From NCBI RefSeq assembly GCF_014203605.1, contig NZ_JACHJJ010000005.1, positions 186,001 to 250,000 on the forward strand: a stretch of 64,000 nt of DNA, written 5' to 3'. This document shows, piece by piece, positions 51,874 through 60,001 of this stretch (positions are counted from its first letter, which is position 1; the number at the start of each line of letters is the position of its first letter). A program made the translations under genes and the position numbers. The notes beneath the pieces were generated by a model. That model worked only from the letters and a program-made list of their open reading frames with translations. It did no database searches and had not been told where the DNA came from. This DNA is from Thiemannella venezuelensis (GTDB taxonomy: Bacteria > Actinomycetota > Actinomycetes > Streptosporangiales > Streptosporangiaceae).

Positions 51874-54459
51874 CTACGGGGCCGGGGACGAGCCCGGCAG
51901 GAGCGTGAGCGTGTTCACCGCGGCCTTCCTGACCGACTCCTCGCGGGAGAGCATGGGCGTGGTCCGCCCGCTCGCCCACAGCGGCGCCTGGTCGGCGTAG
52001 TTGTCGTGGAAGGCGTGGCCGGAGGCGCCGGTCAGGTTGATCCACCGCGACCGGTCGAGGTCGGCCAGGTCGACGACCATCCGCATGGACGGCAGCCAGC
52101 CCACCGCGTAGTCCTCCTGGACGTCCCAGCCCGCGGCGTTGACGGCATCGTCGTTGCCGCTCACCGGGAACGGACCCCGGTTGAACAGCCACTCGACCGG
52201 GGCGATCCCGGAGGTGCCCAGCGACTGGTGGGTCAGCGTCAGGGAGTGCAGGTCGCCCCAGCGCCACGCCGCCGCGTCCGGGCCGAGGCGGGCGCTCAGC
52301 TCGTCGTAGGCCAGGGCCACGGCCCGGCGCAGCATGTCGTCCCTGGTCTCCTCGCGGCCGGTCGTGGCGGTGTCGTCCCAGAACGGGTCGGTCTCCCGCT
52401 CCAGCATGACGCGGACCACCTCGAACCAGCGGTCGCCGCCGCCCGGCCGGGCGCCCTCGGGCAGGTCGTCGTTGAACGTCTGGACCAGCAGGTGCCGCCA
52501 GACGGCGTTGAAGTACATCGCCGGGGCCGAGTCCATGCCCTGCGAGCCGTCCCAGCCGCGCAGCAGCTCGCGGGCGTCCTTCGCGGGCCCGGCCAGGTCG
52601 AGCTCCATCAGCCGGGGCACCAGGAAGCCGGCGAAGCCGTTGCGGCTGTCCTGCTGCAGGCCGCCCATGTCCTCGGCGCCGACCTTGCCGCCGTCCTTCA
52701 GCGCGTCCCGGAGCAGGTCCAGGATGCGCTGGGAGCGGTAGCCGTACGCCCAGTCCTTCGTGAGCAGGTGCGGGTAGCGCCCGGGGTCGACGACCGCGTT
52801 GTTCGCGGTCACGATGTAGCCCTCCGGCGGGTTGTAGAGGCTGGGCAGCTCGTCGAAGGGGATCGTGCCCTGCCAGGCGTACTCGCCGGTCCAGCCGGGG
52901 ACCGGCCAGGTGCCGTCGCCCCGGGTCCTGACCGGGATCCGGCCGGGGGCCTGGTAGCCGATGTTGCCGTCGACGTCGGCGTAGACCAGGTTCTGCGCGG
53001 GCACGTCGAAGCTGCTCGCCGCGGCGCGGAACTCCTGCCAGTTCTGCGCGGAGCCGAGCGCGAAGATCGCGTCCGCGCTCCGGCCGGGCTCCAGCGCGGT
53101 CCACCTGAGCGCGACCGCGTCGGCCGTCTCGCCCGCCACCCCGGCCGCGCCGGGCAGCGCCTTCTCCACGTCCTCCATGACGTCGGAGATGATCGGCCCG
53201 TGCGCGGTGTCGCGGACCACCAGCCGGACCGGGTCGCCCCCGGCGACCCGGATCGTCTCGGTCCGGACGGTGAGCGGCCTCCACTCGCCCGTCATCAGGT
53301 AGGAGTCGTCCTTGACCTTCTCCATGTACAGGTCGGCGACGTCGGGACCGAGGTTCGTGAAGCCCCACGCGATCCGGTCGTTGTGCCCGATGATCACGCC
53401 CGGCACTCCGGAGAAGGTGAACCCGGTGACGTCGAACGGGCACGCCGCGCTCTTCTTCCGGCAGTGCAGCCCGGCCTGGTACCAGACCGAGGGCAGCGCG
53501 GCCGACAGGTGCGGGTCGTTGGCCAGCAGCGGCTTGCCCGAGGCGGTGTGCGCCCCGCTGACCACCCAGGAGTTGGAGCCGATGCCGCTGCCGCCCGCGG
53601 GGTCGCCCAGCAGGCTCGGAACGGCCCTGACGGCCGCCGAGGCACGGGCCAGCGCCCCGGCGGCGGGCTGGTCGTCCGGCCGCCGGGTGACGCTCTTCCT
53701 CGGCTCCTCGTCCTGGTCGAAACGCCCCTCGGCGACCGAGCCCTGGGTCACGATCGGCTGGTGGCCGGCGAACGGGTAGCCGGGCCAGAGCTGCTCGACC
53801 CGCTCGCGCGGCAGCTCCGCCGCCGCGAGCGCCCGGCCGATCTCGTCGCTCATGTTGGAGCGCAGGTCCCAGGCCATCGCCTTGAGCCAGGCCAGGGAGT
53901 CGGCCGGGGTCCACGGCTCGGGCTCGTAGCCGGAGTTGGTCAGCTTGAGCACGCCGTACTCCAGGCTCCTGGCGAAGGAACCCGGATTCCGCTCCAGCCA
54001 GGAGTTCACGCCTCTGGCGTAGGCGTCGAGGTGGTGCCGGGTCGTCTCGGCCAGCATCGGCAGCTCCTGCTCGGCCACCTTCCGCCAGCCCATGGTCCGG
54101 ATGACCTTGTCCTCGGTGAGCGTCGCCGCGCCGAACATCTCCGAGAGCCGCCCGGAGGTCACGTGCCGGCGGAAGTCCATCTCGAAGAAGCGGTCCTGGG
54201 CGTGGACGTACCCCTGGGCGAGGAACAGGTCCTCCGGCGAGTCCGCATAGATGTGAGGAATGCCGTTCCCATCCCGGTAGACGGTGACTTTTCCTACCAG
54301 GCCGTCCACCGTGAGCTCACCCGAGAGCTGCGGGAACGACGCGCGCACGTTCCACACGACCACCCCGCCGAGGGCCAGCCCGAGCACCACCAGAACGGTG
54401 AGCGCCCGCGCGAGCCAGGTCAGCGGCCGGGGCATCCAGGCATACGGCCGGAACCTCAC
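51874..54459 (-). CDS. Penicillin acylase-family N-terminal-nucleophile amidohydrolase
   Basis: An 861-residue membrane-anchored Ntn hydrolase. An N-terminal helix (ARALTVLVVLGLALGGVVVW) exports it. The alpha part has VYRDGNGIPHIYADSPEDLF and QGYVHAQDRFFEMDFRRHV. Self-cleavage is expected at GIG-SNSWVVSGAHTASG, leaving Ser295 as nucleophile, followed by PLLANDPHL and the beta-chain core with WGFTNLGPDVADLY and VTANNAVVD. Substrates may be acyl-homoserine lactones, beta-lactams or other amides. The GTG at 54459 has GGAGGAGG five bases upstream and is preferred to ATG 54474. Confidence 0.92.
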   Translation of the reverse strand: MRFRPYAWMPRPLTWLARALTVLVVLGLALGGVVVWNVRASFPQLSGELTVDGLVGKVTVYRDGNGIPHIYADSPEDLFLAQGYVHAQDRFFEMDFRRHVTSGRLSEMFGAATLTEDKVIRTMGWRKVAEQELPMLAETTRHHLDAYARGVNSWLERNPGSFARSLEYGVLKLTNSGYEPEPWTPADSLAWLKAMAWDLRSNMSDEIGRALAAAELPRERVEQLWPGYPFAGHQPIVTQGSVAEGRFDQDEEPRKSVTRRPDDQPAAGALARASAAVRAVPSLLGDPAGGSGIGSNSWVVSGAHTASGKPLLANDPHLSAALPSVWYQAGLHCRKKSAACPFDVTGFTFSGVPGVIIGHNDRIAWGFTNLGPDVADLYMEKVKDDSYLMTGEWRPLTVRTETIRVAGGDPVRLVVRDTAHGPIISDVMEDVEKALPGAAGVAGETADAVALRWTALEPGRSADAIFALGSAQNWQEFRAAASSFDVPAQNLVYADVDGNIGYQAPGRIPVRTRGDGTWPVPGWTGEYAWQGTIPFDELPSLYNPPEGYIVTANNAVVDPGRYPHLLTKDWAYGYRSQRILDLLRDALKDGGKVGAEDMGGLQQDSRNGFAGFLVPRLMELDLAGPAKDARELLRGWDGSQGMDSAPAMYFNAVWRHLLVQTFNDDLPEGARPGGGDRWFEVVRVMLERETDPFWDDTATTGREETRDDMLRRAVALAYDELSARLGPDAAAWRWGDLHSLTLTHQSLGTSGIAPVEWLFNRGPFPVSGNDDAVNAAGWDVQEDYAVGWLPSMRMVVDLADLDRSRWINLTGASGHAFHDNYADQAPLWASGRTTPMLSREESVRKAAVNTLTLLPGSSPAP

Positions 54460-54580
54460 AAAGCCCTCCTCCATGACACGTCCCAGCAAGTCTGGCAGCC
54501 CCCCGGCACCCGGGCACCCCGCCCGCAGGAGGAAGGCGCGGAGGATCACCCCGGCGCGCGGGAGCGTCCTGCCCGTCCGC

Positions 54581-54586
54581 CAGAAT
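54581..54586 (+). promoter_or_regulatory. Leaderless-type -10-like box for rraA
   Basis: CAGAAT ends seven bases before the ATG at 54594. It overlaps the alternative ATG at 54585, arguing against that start. Confidence 0.4.
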
Positions 54587-54593
54587 GCGGCGC

Positions 54594-55073
54594 ATGGACT
54601 TCACGACCGCCGACCTGATCGACGCCCACGGTGACATCCTGGCGAGCTGCGTGACGCAGTTCCGCTCGTACGGCCTGCGCCCCCGCTTCGCGGGTCCCGT
54701 CGCCACCGTCCGCTGCCTGCAGGACAACGCCCTGGTCAAGCAGGTCCTGGCCACCCCCGGCGAGGGCCGGGTCCTGGTAGTGGACGGCGCGGGCTCGCTG
54801 CGCACCGCCCTGATGGGCGACCTGATCGCAGCCTCGGCCGTGGCCTCCGGCTGGTCCGGCGTCGTCATCAACGGCGCCGTCCGCGACACCGCCGCCTTCG
54901 CCACGCTCGACCTGGGCATCAAGGCCCTCGGCTCCAACCCCCGCAAGAGCGCCAAGAACGGCGTGGGCGAGCTCGACGTACCGGTCACCTTCGGCGAGGT
55001 CACCTTCGTCCCGGGCGCCTGGCTCTACAGCGACGAGGACGGCATCGTCGTCAGCCCGCACGCCCTGCTGTAA
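54594..55073 (+). CDS. rraA: RraA-like protein (ribonuclease E inhibitor / HMG-aldolase fold)
   Basis: A 159-residue RraA-family protein. Conserved blocks are [76 protein letters not shown] and [20 protein letters not shown]. Enterobacterial RraA inhibits RNase E; many homologues instead are aldolases cleaving 4-hydroxy-4-methyl-2-oxoglutarate, and the GDL plus R-D residues of that active site are present. The start codon at 54594 is taken from the promoter geometry. Confidence 0.93.
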   Translation: MDFTTADLIDAHGDILASCVTQFRSYGLRPRFAGPVATVRCLQDNALVKQVLATPGEGRVLVVDGAGSLRTALMGDLIAASAVASGWSGVVINGAVRDTAAFATLDLGIKALGSNPRKSAKNGVGELDVPVTFGEVTFVPGAWLYSDEDGIVVSPHALL

Positions 55074-55103
55074 CAACCATGTCGTCGACAGGGGCGGAGC
55101 AGT

Positions 55104-55391
55104 TCACAGCGGGTCCGGCGTGAAGATGTCGGCGGCGGTGACGGTGAGGATGTCGGGGGCCGCGTTGGTGACCGACTCGCGGGCGCAGATGGCGTAGGCG
55201 AGGTCGTCCGGGCTGCCGGTCAGTTCGGTCGTCTTGGCGGCGAGTTTGCGGCAGAGCCGTGCCGCGTCCACTTCGCGGGTCCACTTGGACTCGCCGACCA
55301 TGATCGGCGTCTTCGTGCGGTTGCGCCGTCCGATGACCACCGCGTCGATCTGGTCCTGCCCGTCGGCACGCCACGGTGCTGGGCCGCCCGG
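55104..55391 (-). pseudogene. Remnant of a DUF234-type ATPase C-terminus
   Basis: About 95 codons in one frame encode the nuclease-fold-like C-terminal domain of archaeal-type AAA ATPases (DUF234): APWRADGQDQIDAVVIGRRN, then TPIMVGESKWTREVDAARLC and DDLAYAICARESVTN. The D...E-x-K pattern (QIDAVV, GESKW) is the PD-(D/E)xK-like core. No ATPase domain lies upstream; the frame breaks into the promoter region of the HTH gene. This is a decayed fragment of a larger gene. Confidence 0.65.
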
Positions 55392-55463
55392 GTGCGGCAC
55401 CGTGCTTGCACTTTTTGCACTTCGTCTGAGATTCTGGAAACGAGCCGAAGGAAGGAGTGTGTC

Positions 55464-55919
55464 GTGACGACCGCAGCCAACGCCTTGATGCCCGATCCGG
55501 ACGAGGCTCATGCCCTCGAAAAAGTGACGCGTGTGCTGCACTGCCAGGTGCGCCCGCGGTTGCGGCTCGTCCATGAGGGCGCCGAAGCCGATCTCCCTCC
55601 CTCTCTCGCCTCCGCGCTGGTCCGGATCGCCGAGCTGATGGCGGCGGGCCGAGGGGTGGCCATCGTTCCTGTGGACCGGGAACTGACCACCAGGGAAGCT
55701 GCGGACCTGCTCGGCATCTCCCGGCCGACATTGATCAAACTTCTCGAAGACGGTGAGATCGGGTTCACCCGGCCCAACAACAGCCGCCGCATTCCCCTGC
55801 ACGAGGTCCTCGACTACAAGGAACGTCGCAGCCGTCGGCGCAAGGCGCTCCTCGACGAGATGACCACCGACGCCATCGACGCGGGTTTCTACGACATGCC
55901 GTCTTCGGACGCCGGGTGA
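55464..55919 (+). CDS. HTH antitoxin paired with a PIN-domain toxin
   Basis: A 151-residue DNA-binding antitoxin. The N-terminal part is helical (PDEAHALEKVTRVLHCQVRP), and the C-terminal part has an excisionase/MerR-like HTH (LTTREAADLLGISRPTLIKL, LEDGEIGFTRPNNSRRIPLH) and a basic helix (DYKERRSRRRKALLDEMTTD). The toxin gene follows after nine bases. GGAAGGAG is at good spacing from the GTG at 55464. Two TTGCACTT direct repeats lie about 45 bases upstream and could be its operator. A similar but shorter HTH gene is at 40273-40536. Confidence 0.87.
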   Translation: MTTAANALMPDPDEAHALEKVTRVLHCQVRPRLRLVHEGAEADLPPSLASALVRIAELMAAGRGVAIVPVDRELTTREAADLLGISRPTLIKLLEDGEIGFTRPNNSRRIPLHEVLDYKERRSRRRKALLDEMTTDAIDAGFYDMPSSDAG

Positions 55920-55928
55920 TGCGCGCCC

Positions 55929-56363
55929 ATGACCATCGCAGTCCTCGATGCGAATGTGCTCATCCCCAACGCCCTGTGTGATCTACTCCTCCGACTCGCC
56001 GAGGAGGACCTTCTCCAGCCACGGTGGTCGCCCCACATCATGGAGGAGATGCAGCGGCATTTGCCCTCGGCCGACCCGCAGGCCCTCCGCCGTCGCGTCA
56101 ACGCCATGAACACGGCCTTCGAGGACGCCATGGTGATCGGGTATGACGAATTGATCGTTCAGATGACCGACCATCCCAAAGACCGGCACGTTCTGGCGGC
56201 GGCGATTCGGGCGGACGCCGATCTGATCATCACATGCAATCTCCGGGACTTTCCGGCGGAGTCCTGCGATCTCCATGGCATCGAGGTGCAGCATCCTGAT
56301 GACTTCCTGCTCGATCTTCTCGAACGGGAACCCGCCGCGATCCACCGGGTGATCCTTCAGTAG
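55929..56363 (+). CDS. PIN-domain toxin, apparently truncated by an amber codon
   Basis: A 144-residue PIN-domain ribonuclease. Acidic catalytic residues are in AVLDANVLIPNALCDLLLRL (first Asp), HIMEEMQRHL, DHPKDRHVLAAAIRADADLI and TCNLRDFPAE, with HPDDFLLDLLEREP near the end. The frame stops at TAG (56361-56363), but the same frame stays open for another 50 codons (56364-56513, TAA to 56516). That stretch reads RFGPKLTPVEIVHYLSTAGA, then RFAARLLARF, which looks like the C-terminal helix of this PIN subfamily. A recent nonsense mutation or read-through is likely. Confidence 0.88.
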   Translation: MTIAVLDANVLIPNALCDLLLRLAEEDLLQPRWSPHIMEEMQRHLPSADPQALRRRVNAMNTAFEDAMVIGYDELIVQMTDHPKDRHVLAAAIRADADLIITCNLRDFPAESCDLHGIEVQHPDDFLLDLLEREPAAIHRVILQ

Positions 56364-56605
56364 TCGGACGCGACTGGGCGATTCGGTCCGAAGCTGACAC
56401 CGGTAGAGATCGTGCACTACCTGTCGACAGCAGGAGCCAAACGTTTCGCTGCCCGCCTGCTCGCTCGATTTGCAGACGGCCATGATCGATCCGTGGGGAT
56501 CGTTTCCGAAGAGTAACGTCCGACAGAGCTTTCTCGCTCCGGCCGTCTGGGCAAGGGCGCCTGAAGTGTGTCGAGCCCATGGCCGCTACGGCAGATCAGA
56601 GCAGC

Positions 56606-56656
56606 ACTGACGGAGGAGGTAACTTACATCTCAGGTAAGTTACCTCCTCCGTCAGT
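56606..56656. terminator. 22-bp perfect hairpin between PIN and GNAT genes
   Basis: Bases 56606-56627 pair perfectly with 56635-56656 across a 7-base loop. The arm contains GGAGGAGGTAACTTAC. Its place between convergent genes suggests a bidirectional terminator, though it lacks a U-tract. Confidence 0.65.
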
Positions 56657-56667
56657 TACATATCGCG

Positions 56668-57147
56668 TCAGGTGAGCACCGTCTCCCGGACCACCGAGTG
56701 CATCGCGAAGCCGTTGCGTTCGAAGAAGCGGGCGGCCGCCTCGTTGCTCGCGTAGGCGGTCACCCCGGCGTACTGCGCCCCGTGGCCGCGCGCCCAGGAC
56801 CGGAACTCCTCCACCAGCCGGGCGCCGATCTTCCGGCCGCGGTAGTGAGGCTGCACGTAGACACTCCCCAGGGTGGCCACCATGACCGGGCGCATCGGGG
56901 TCGGGCCGGACAACGACCCGGTCAGGTGGCCGATGACCCGGCCGCCGTCGTCGGCCACCAGCACCAGGCGGTCGGGGTCGCCCACCGCGTTCGCGAACGT
57001 GGCCTCGCCGTACTCCCTCGGCCAGTTCACGTTCAGCGCCGGGTCACGGGTCCCCGCGTCCTCGGCGAACAGCGCCGCGCTGCAGGCCACCACACCGTCG
57101 AGATCTCCCGCTCCCGCGGGCCGTACCACAACACCGGTCTCAGTCAT
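56668..57147 (-). CDS. GNAT-family N-acetyltransferase
   Basis: A 159-residue GNAT enzyme. It has the N-terminal VVVRPAGAGDLDGVVACSAA, the central sheet VMVATLGSVYVQPHYRGRKI with the acetyl-CoA-binding RGRKIG turn, and the C-terminal GVTAYASNEAAARFFERNGF typical of the family. The substrate is unknown. The ATG at 57147 lies seven bases after TAACGT and is chosen over an upstream in-frame start at 57177 for that reason. It is convergent with the PIN toxin gene. Confidence 0.9.
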   Translation of the reverse strand: MTETGVVVRPAGAGDLDGVVACSAALFAEDAGTRDPALNVNWPREYGEATFANAVGDPDRLVLVADDGGRVIGHLTGSLSGPTPMRPVMVATLGSVYVQPHYRGRKIGARLVEEFRSWARGHGAQYAGVTAYASNEAAARFFERNGFAMHSVVRETVLT

Positions 57148-57154
57148 GGTCGGG

Positions 57155-57160
57155 ACGTTA
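57155..57160 (-). promoter_or_regulatory. Leaderless-type -10 box for the GNAT gene
   Basis: The minus strand reads TAACGT, then seven bases, then the ATG at 57147. No Shine-Dalgarno sequence is present. Confidence 0.5.
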
Positions 57161-57216
57161 CCGACCGGCACTGACATTCCGGCCGGTCGGTCCGGATCGT
57201 GGATCCGGCCGCGTGC

Positions 57217-58020
57217 TCAGGACCGGCCGATCTCCGCGGGCAGGTCGAGGGCGAGGATCTGGTCGAGGTGGAGGAAGGCCTCGAAGCGGGAGCCGGGGGC
57301 GACCGACTCGTCCCGCTCCAGCTCGTCCACCAGACGCAGTGTCCGCGGGGTGCCGAGGTCGTCGCGGAGGGCGTCCTCGATCGCGGCGACCCGCTCGGCG
57401 GGCATCGGGGCGCTGGGCGCCTCCGACCACGTCGCGACCCGGGAGCGCCAGAACCGCAGGGTCGCGTCGGCGGCACGCAGGGTGTCCCAGGTGAGCTCCG
57501 CGTCCTCGCGGTAGTGGTGCCCCAGCAGCGCCAGCCGCACCGCCAGCGGATCGAGCCCCGCCTCCACCACCTCCCGGAGCCGTACGGCCCCGCCTCCGTC
57601 CCGCCCCGCGGGGAGCTCCCGGCCCTCGAAGCGCAGCCGCCCGGCCCGGACCCGCCGGACCACGCCGTCCCGGAGGCCCGGGTCGAGGAGCACCGCTCCG
57701 CTCCCGTCCTCCGCGGAGACGAACCCGGCCACCGGTCCGGCCACCTCGTCCGCCCGCAGCGAGCGGTCCGGAGGCCGCACGTTCAGCGCCGGCATGTCGT
57801 CCGCGGACGTCTCCCCGTCGGTCACACGGCAGGCCAGCACCCGCACCCGGTGCCGCTCGGCGATCCGCCTGATCAGGTCGGCCAGCAGGAGAGGGCGGAG
57901 ATCCCCCAGATGGACCCGGTGGCGGGCCGGCGGGCCGACGGCGTACAGCCGCAGGGAACGGGCGCCCTCGGGGACGACCGGCTCGGTCAGGCCGCTGTGC
58001 GTGTCATGGAGCCGAAGCAT
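57217..58020 (-). CDS. Shortened cysteinyl-tRNA synthetase/MshC-like protein
   Basis: A 267-residue protein that follows the CysRS/MshC pattern in miniature. The start LRLHDTHSGLTEPV leads to SLRLYAVGPPARHRVHLGDL and RPLLLADLIRRIAERHRVRV, corresponding to the catalytic YVCGPTVY...HIGN region. The zinc-binding Cys is absent and HIGN reads HLGD. No KMSKS loop is visible. The end has LDPLAVRLALLGHHYREDAE and the helical tail of CysRS. It probably lacks aminoacylation activity. Its function is unknown. It starts six bases after a TAGTCT box. Confidence 0.7.
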   Translation of the reverse strand: MLRLHDTHSGLTEPVVPEGARSLRLYAVGPPARHRVHLGDLRPLLLADLIRRIAERHRVRVLACRVTDGETSADDMPALNVRPPDRSLRADEVAGPVAGFVSAEDGSGAVLLDPGLRDGVVRRVRAGRLRFEGRELPAGRDGGGAVRLREVVEAGLDPLAVRLALLGHHYREDAELTWDTLRAADATLRFWRSRVATWSEAPSAPMPAERVAAIEDALRDDLGTPRTLRLVDELERDESVAPGSRFEAFLHLDQILALDLPAEIGRS

Positions 58021-58026
58021 GGGTCG

Positions 58027-58032
58027 AGACTA
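58027..58032 (-). promoter_or_regulatory. Leaderless-type -10 box for the CysRS-like gene
   Basis: The minus strand reads TAGTCT, then six bases, then the ATG at 58020. Confidence 0.5.
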
Positions 58033-58104
58033 ACCCGGCGGTCCGCGCCCGTTCCGTGACGGGCGCGGACAGGTGACGCGGGCGGATCGGGTGACGCGGG
58101 CGGG

Positions 58105-59952
58105 TCAGGCGGTGCCCTCCAGGTAGGCGAGGATTTCGCGGTCGCCGCGGTCGCGGAGCCGGGCCACGACCTCGTCCCGGGTGCAGCCGTCGGGCAGGCC
58201 GATGCGCGCGCCGATCAGGCGCAGGCCCTCCGCCTCCGAGGCCACCGGGGCGGTGTAGCCGATCAGGTGCAGCGCCCGGTTCAGCGCCGGGATGCCCGGC
58301 AGCGCCGCGGGCAGGTAGCGGGTGAGCAGCTCGCCGCCGTCGGAGACCGTCAGGAAGACGTGGTCGCCCTCGGCGGCGTTGGAGGAGGCCAGGACCGGGC
58401 GGATGGAGCCCATGGTCGGCTGGTTGTGCCAGCTGATCACCACGTCGCCCGAGGGGGTGGAGGCGGTGAGCTGGCCCCCCGGGGCCATGCCGAGGTACGC
58501 GGCGAACCCGGTGGGCAGCGGGGAGCCGGAGCCGCGCAGGTGCTCGGCGTTGACGTCCACCCGGTGCCACCAGCGCCCGTCCCGGCTGCGGAAGCAGCGC
58601 CGGGTCGCCGAGACGTCCCGGCGCGGCTGGTAGTCGGCCGGCTCGGTCCCTGCCACCCGGATCCACCCGCGCTGGGTGCGCTCGAAGCCGGGGCCGCCCG
58701 CGTAGGCGCGCACCGAGCTCTCGCTCACGTCGTAGCGCCCGGTCAGGTTGGCGACGATCGTGTTGACCGAGGCCTCGCCCCCGGCCCGCTCGATCTCTCT
58801 GACGATCATCTCGCGGATGCCCAGGTACTGCTCGCCGCCCCAGCGGGCCAGGCCGTACTTGTTGCGGTCCAGCCGGAGGAACCGGTCGTCGGCGGTGAGC
58901 TGGTTGCGGATGCCGACCAGGCTGTAGTCCTCGCCGATGCGCTCCTGGATCTCCTCGGGGGTCAGGGCGTTGCCGGCCACCGCGAGCACGGCCTCCGCCT
59001 TGTCGTTGACGCTGCGCGGCCAGGGCACCACGTGGTCCTCCAGCACGCGCAGCTGCGGAACGGAGAGCAGCCAGCGCTCGGCCACGTCCTCGCGGATGCC
59101 GAGCTGGCTGACCAGGGTGACGGCCTCCGGCAGCGGGCGCGGCCCGTCGGTGAACAGCTGCCGGGTCTTCTCCCGCAGCTCGTCGGCGCCGCCCGCGACC
59201 AGCCACCCGTCCACCTGGTCGTAGCCGGTCAGCAGGGTCCGCACGAACCGCCAGGCCGGGATGGTGAGCGTGGCCAGGTCGGTGCGGTGCCAGGGCACCG
59301 CCGCGGCCAGGTCGTCGGCCGGTACGGCGGAGCCGAGCCGGCCGCGCAGCCACGACACGTGCGCCACCAGCGGGGCCGCCTCCGGGCCCGCCAGCCAGGC
59401 CTCGACGTGGTCGCGCAGGTCGCGCTCGATCTGCCGGATGCGCTCCCGCGTCACCGAGAACCGCTGGGCCAGCTCGTCCAGGGTCACCCGCTGGGAGGCG
59501 TAGAGCCGGTCCCTGGCGATGGCCCGCTGCCGGTCGTCCAGAGAGGTGAAGACCTCGTCGATCAGCTCGGGCAGCGGCCGGTCGGGCCGGGAGGAGCGGG
59601 CCGGGGCGGCGCCGTCCTCGGCGACGGGTTCGAGCAGTCGCTCCAGCACCCCGGTGAAGAGCCGGTGCACCGCCTCGCGGCCGAGCGCCTCGGGGGTGCT
59701 CGCGCTCGCGGCCGGGTCGGCGAACCTGAGCAGGGGGAGGACGTCGCCGAGCACCAGATGCCCCCAGCAGGCGAGGGCCAGGTCGGCGAGCCGTCCGGCG
59801 ACCTCGGAGGTCCCCACGGTGGAGCAGGCCCGCTCCAGCGGGATTGCCTGCCACCACGCCTCGGGGAGACGGGTGTCGGTTGCGATCGGCGCTACCTGGC
59901 CGGGAGAGGTCCAGCGCAGGGGTGGCGCGATGTCGCTCAGGCTGAGGTTCAT
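58105..59952 (-). CDS. Sigma-region-4-like HTH protein (paralogue B of the helicase operon)
   Basis: A 615-residue protein. Residues 136-180 match the sigma-70 region 4 pattern (TLDELAQRFSVTRERIRQIE is the HTH with the IRQIE ending). A middle region (330-470) looks like winged-helix domains (NALTPEEIQERIGEDYSLVG, GGEASVNTIVANLTGRYDVS). The C-terminal domain (480-615) begins RRCFRSRDGRWWHRVDVNAE and has PLPTGFAAYLGMAPGG. The C-terminal domain is shared with the gene at 62069. It is the third gene of a minus-strand operon, 49 bases after the helicase. I do not know a described function; transcription control or defence is possible. Confidence 0.75.
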   Translation of the reverse strand: MNLSLSDIAPPLRWTSPGQVAPIATDTRLPEAWWQAIPLERACSTVGTSEVAGRLADLALACWGHLVLGDVLPLLRFADPAASASTPEALGREAVHRLFTGVLERLLEPVAEDGAAPARSSRPDRPLPELIDEVFTSLDDRQRAIARDRLYASQRVTLDELAQRFSVTRERIRQIERDLRDHVEAWLAGPEAAPLVAHVSWLRGRLGSAVPADDLAAAVPWHRTDLATLTIPAWRFVRTLLTGYDQVDGWLVAGGADELREKTRQLFTDGPRPLPEAVTLVSQLGIREDVAERWLLSVPQLRVLEDHVVPWPRSVNDKAEAVLAVAGNALTPEEIQERIGEDYSLVGIRNQLTADDRFLRLDRNKYGLARWGGEQYLGIREMIVREIERAGGEASVNTIVANLTGRYDVSESSVRAYAGGPGFERTQRGWIRVAGTEPADYQPRRDVSATRRCFRSRDGRWWHRVDVNAEHLRGSGSPLPTGFAAYLGMAPGGQLTASTPSGDVVISWHNQPTMGSIRPVLASSNAAEGDHVFLTVSDGGELLTRYLPAALPGIPALNRALHLIGYTAPVASEAEGLRLIGARIGLPDGCTRDEVVARLRDRGDREILAYLEGTA

Positions 59953-60001
59953 TGAGGTCCAACCGGCAAAGGGGAATGTATCCGCAGTTCAGAGTATGTG
60001 G

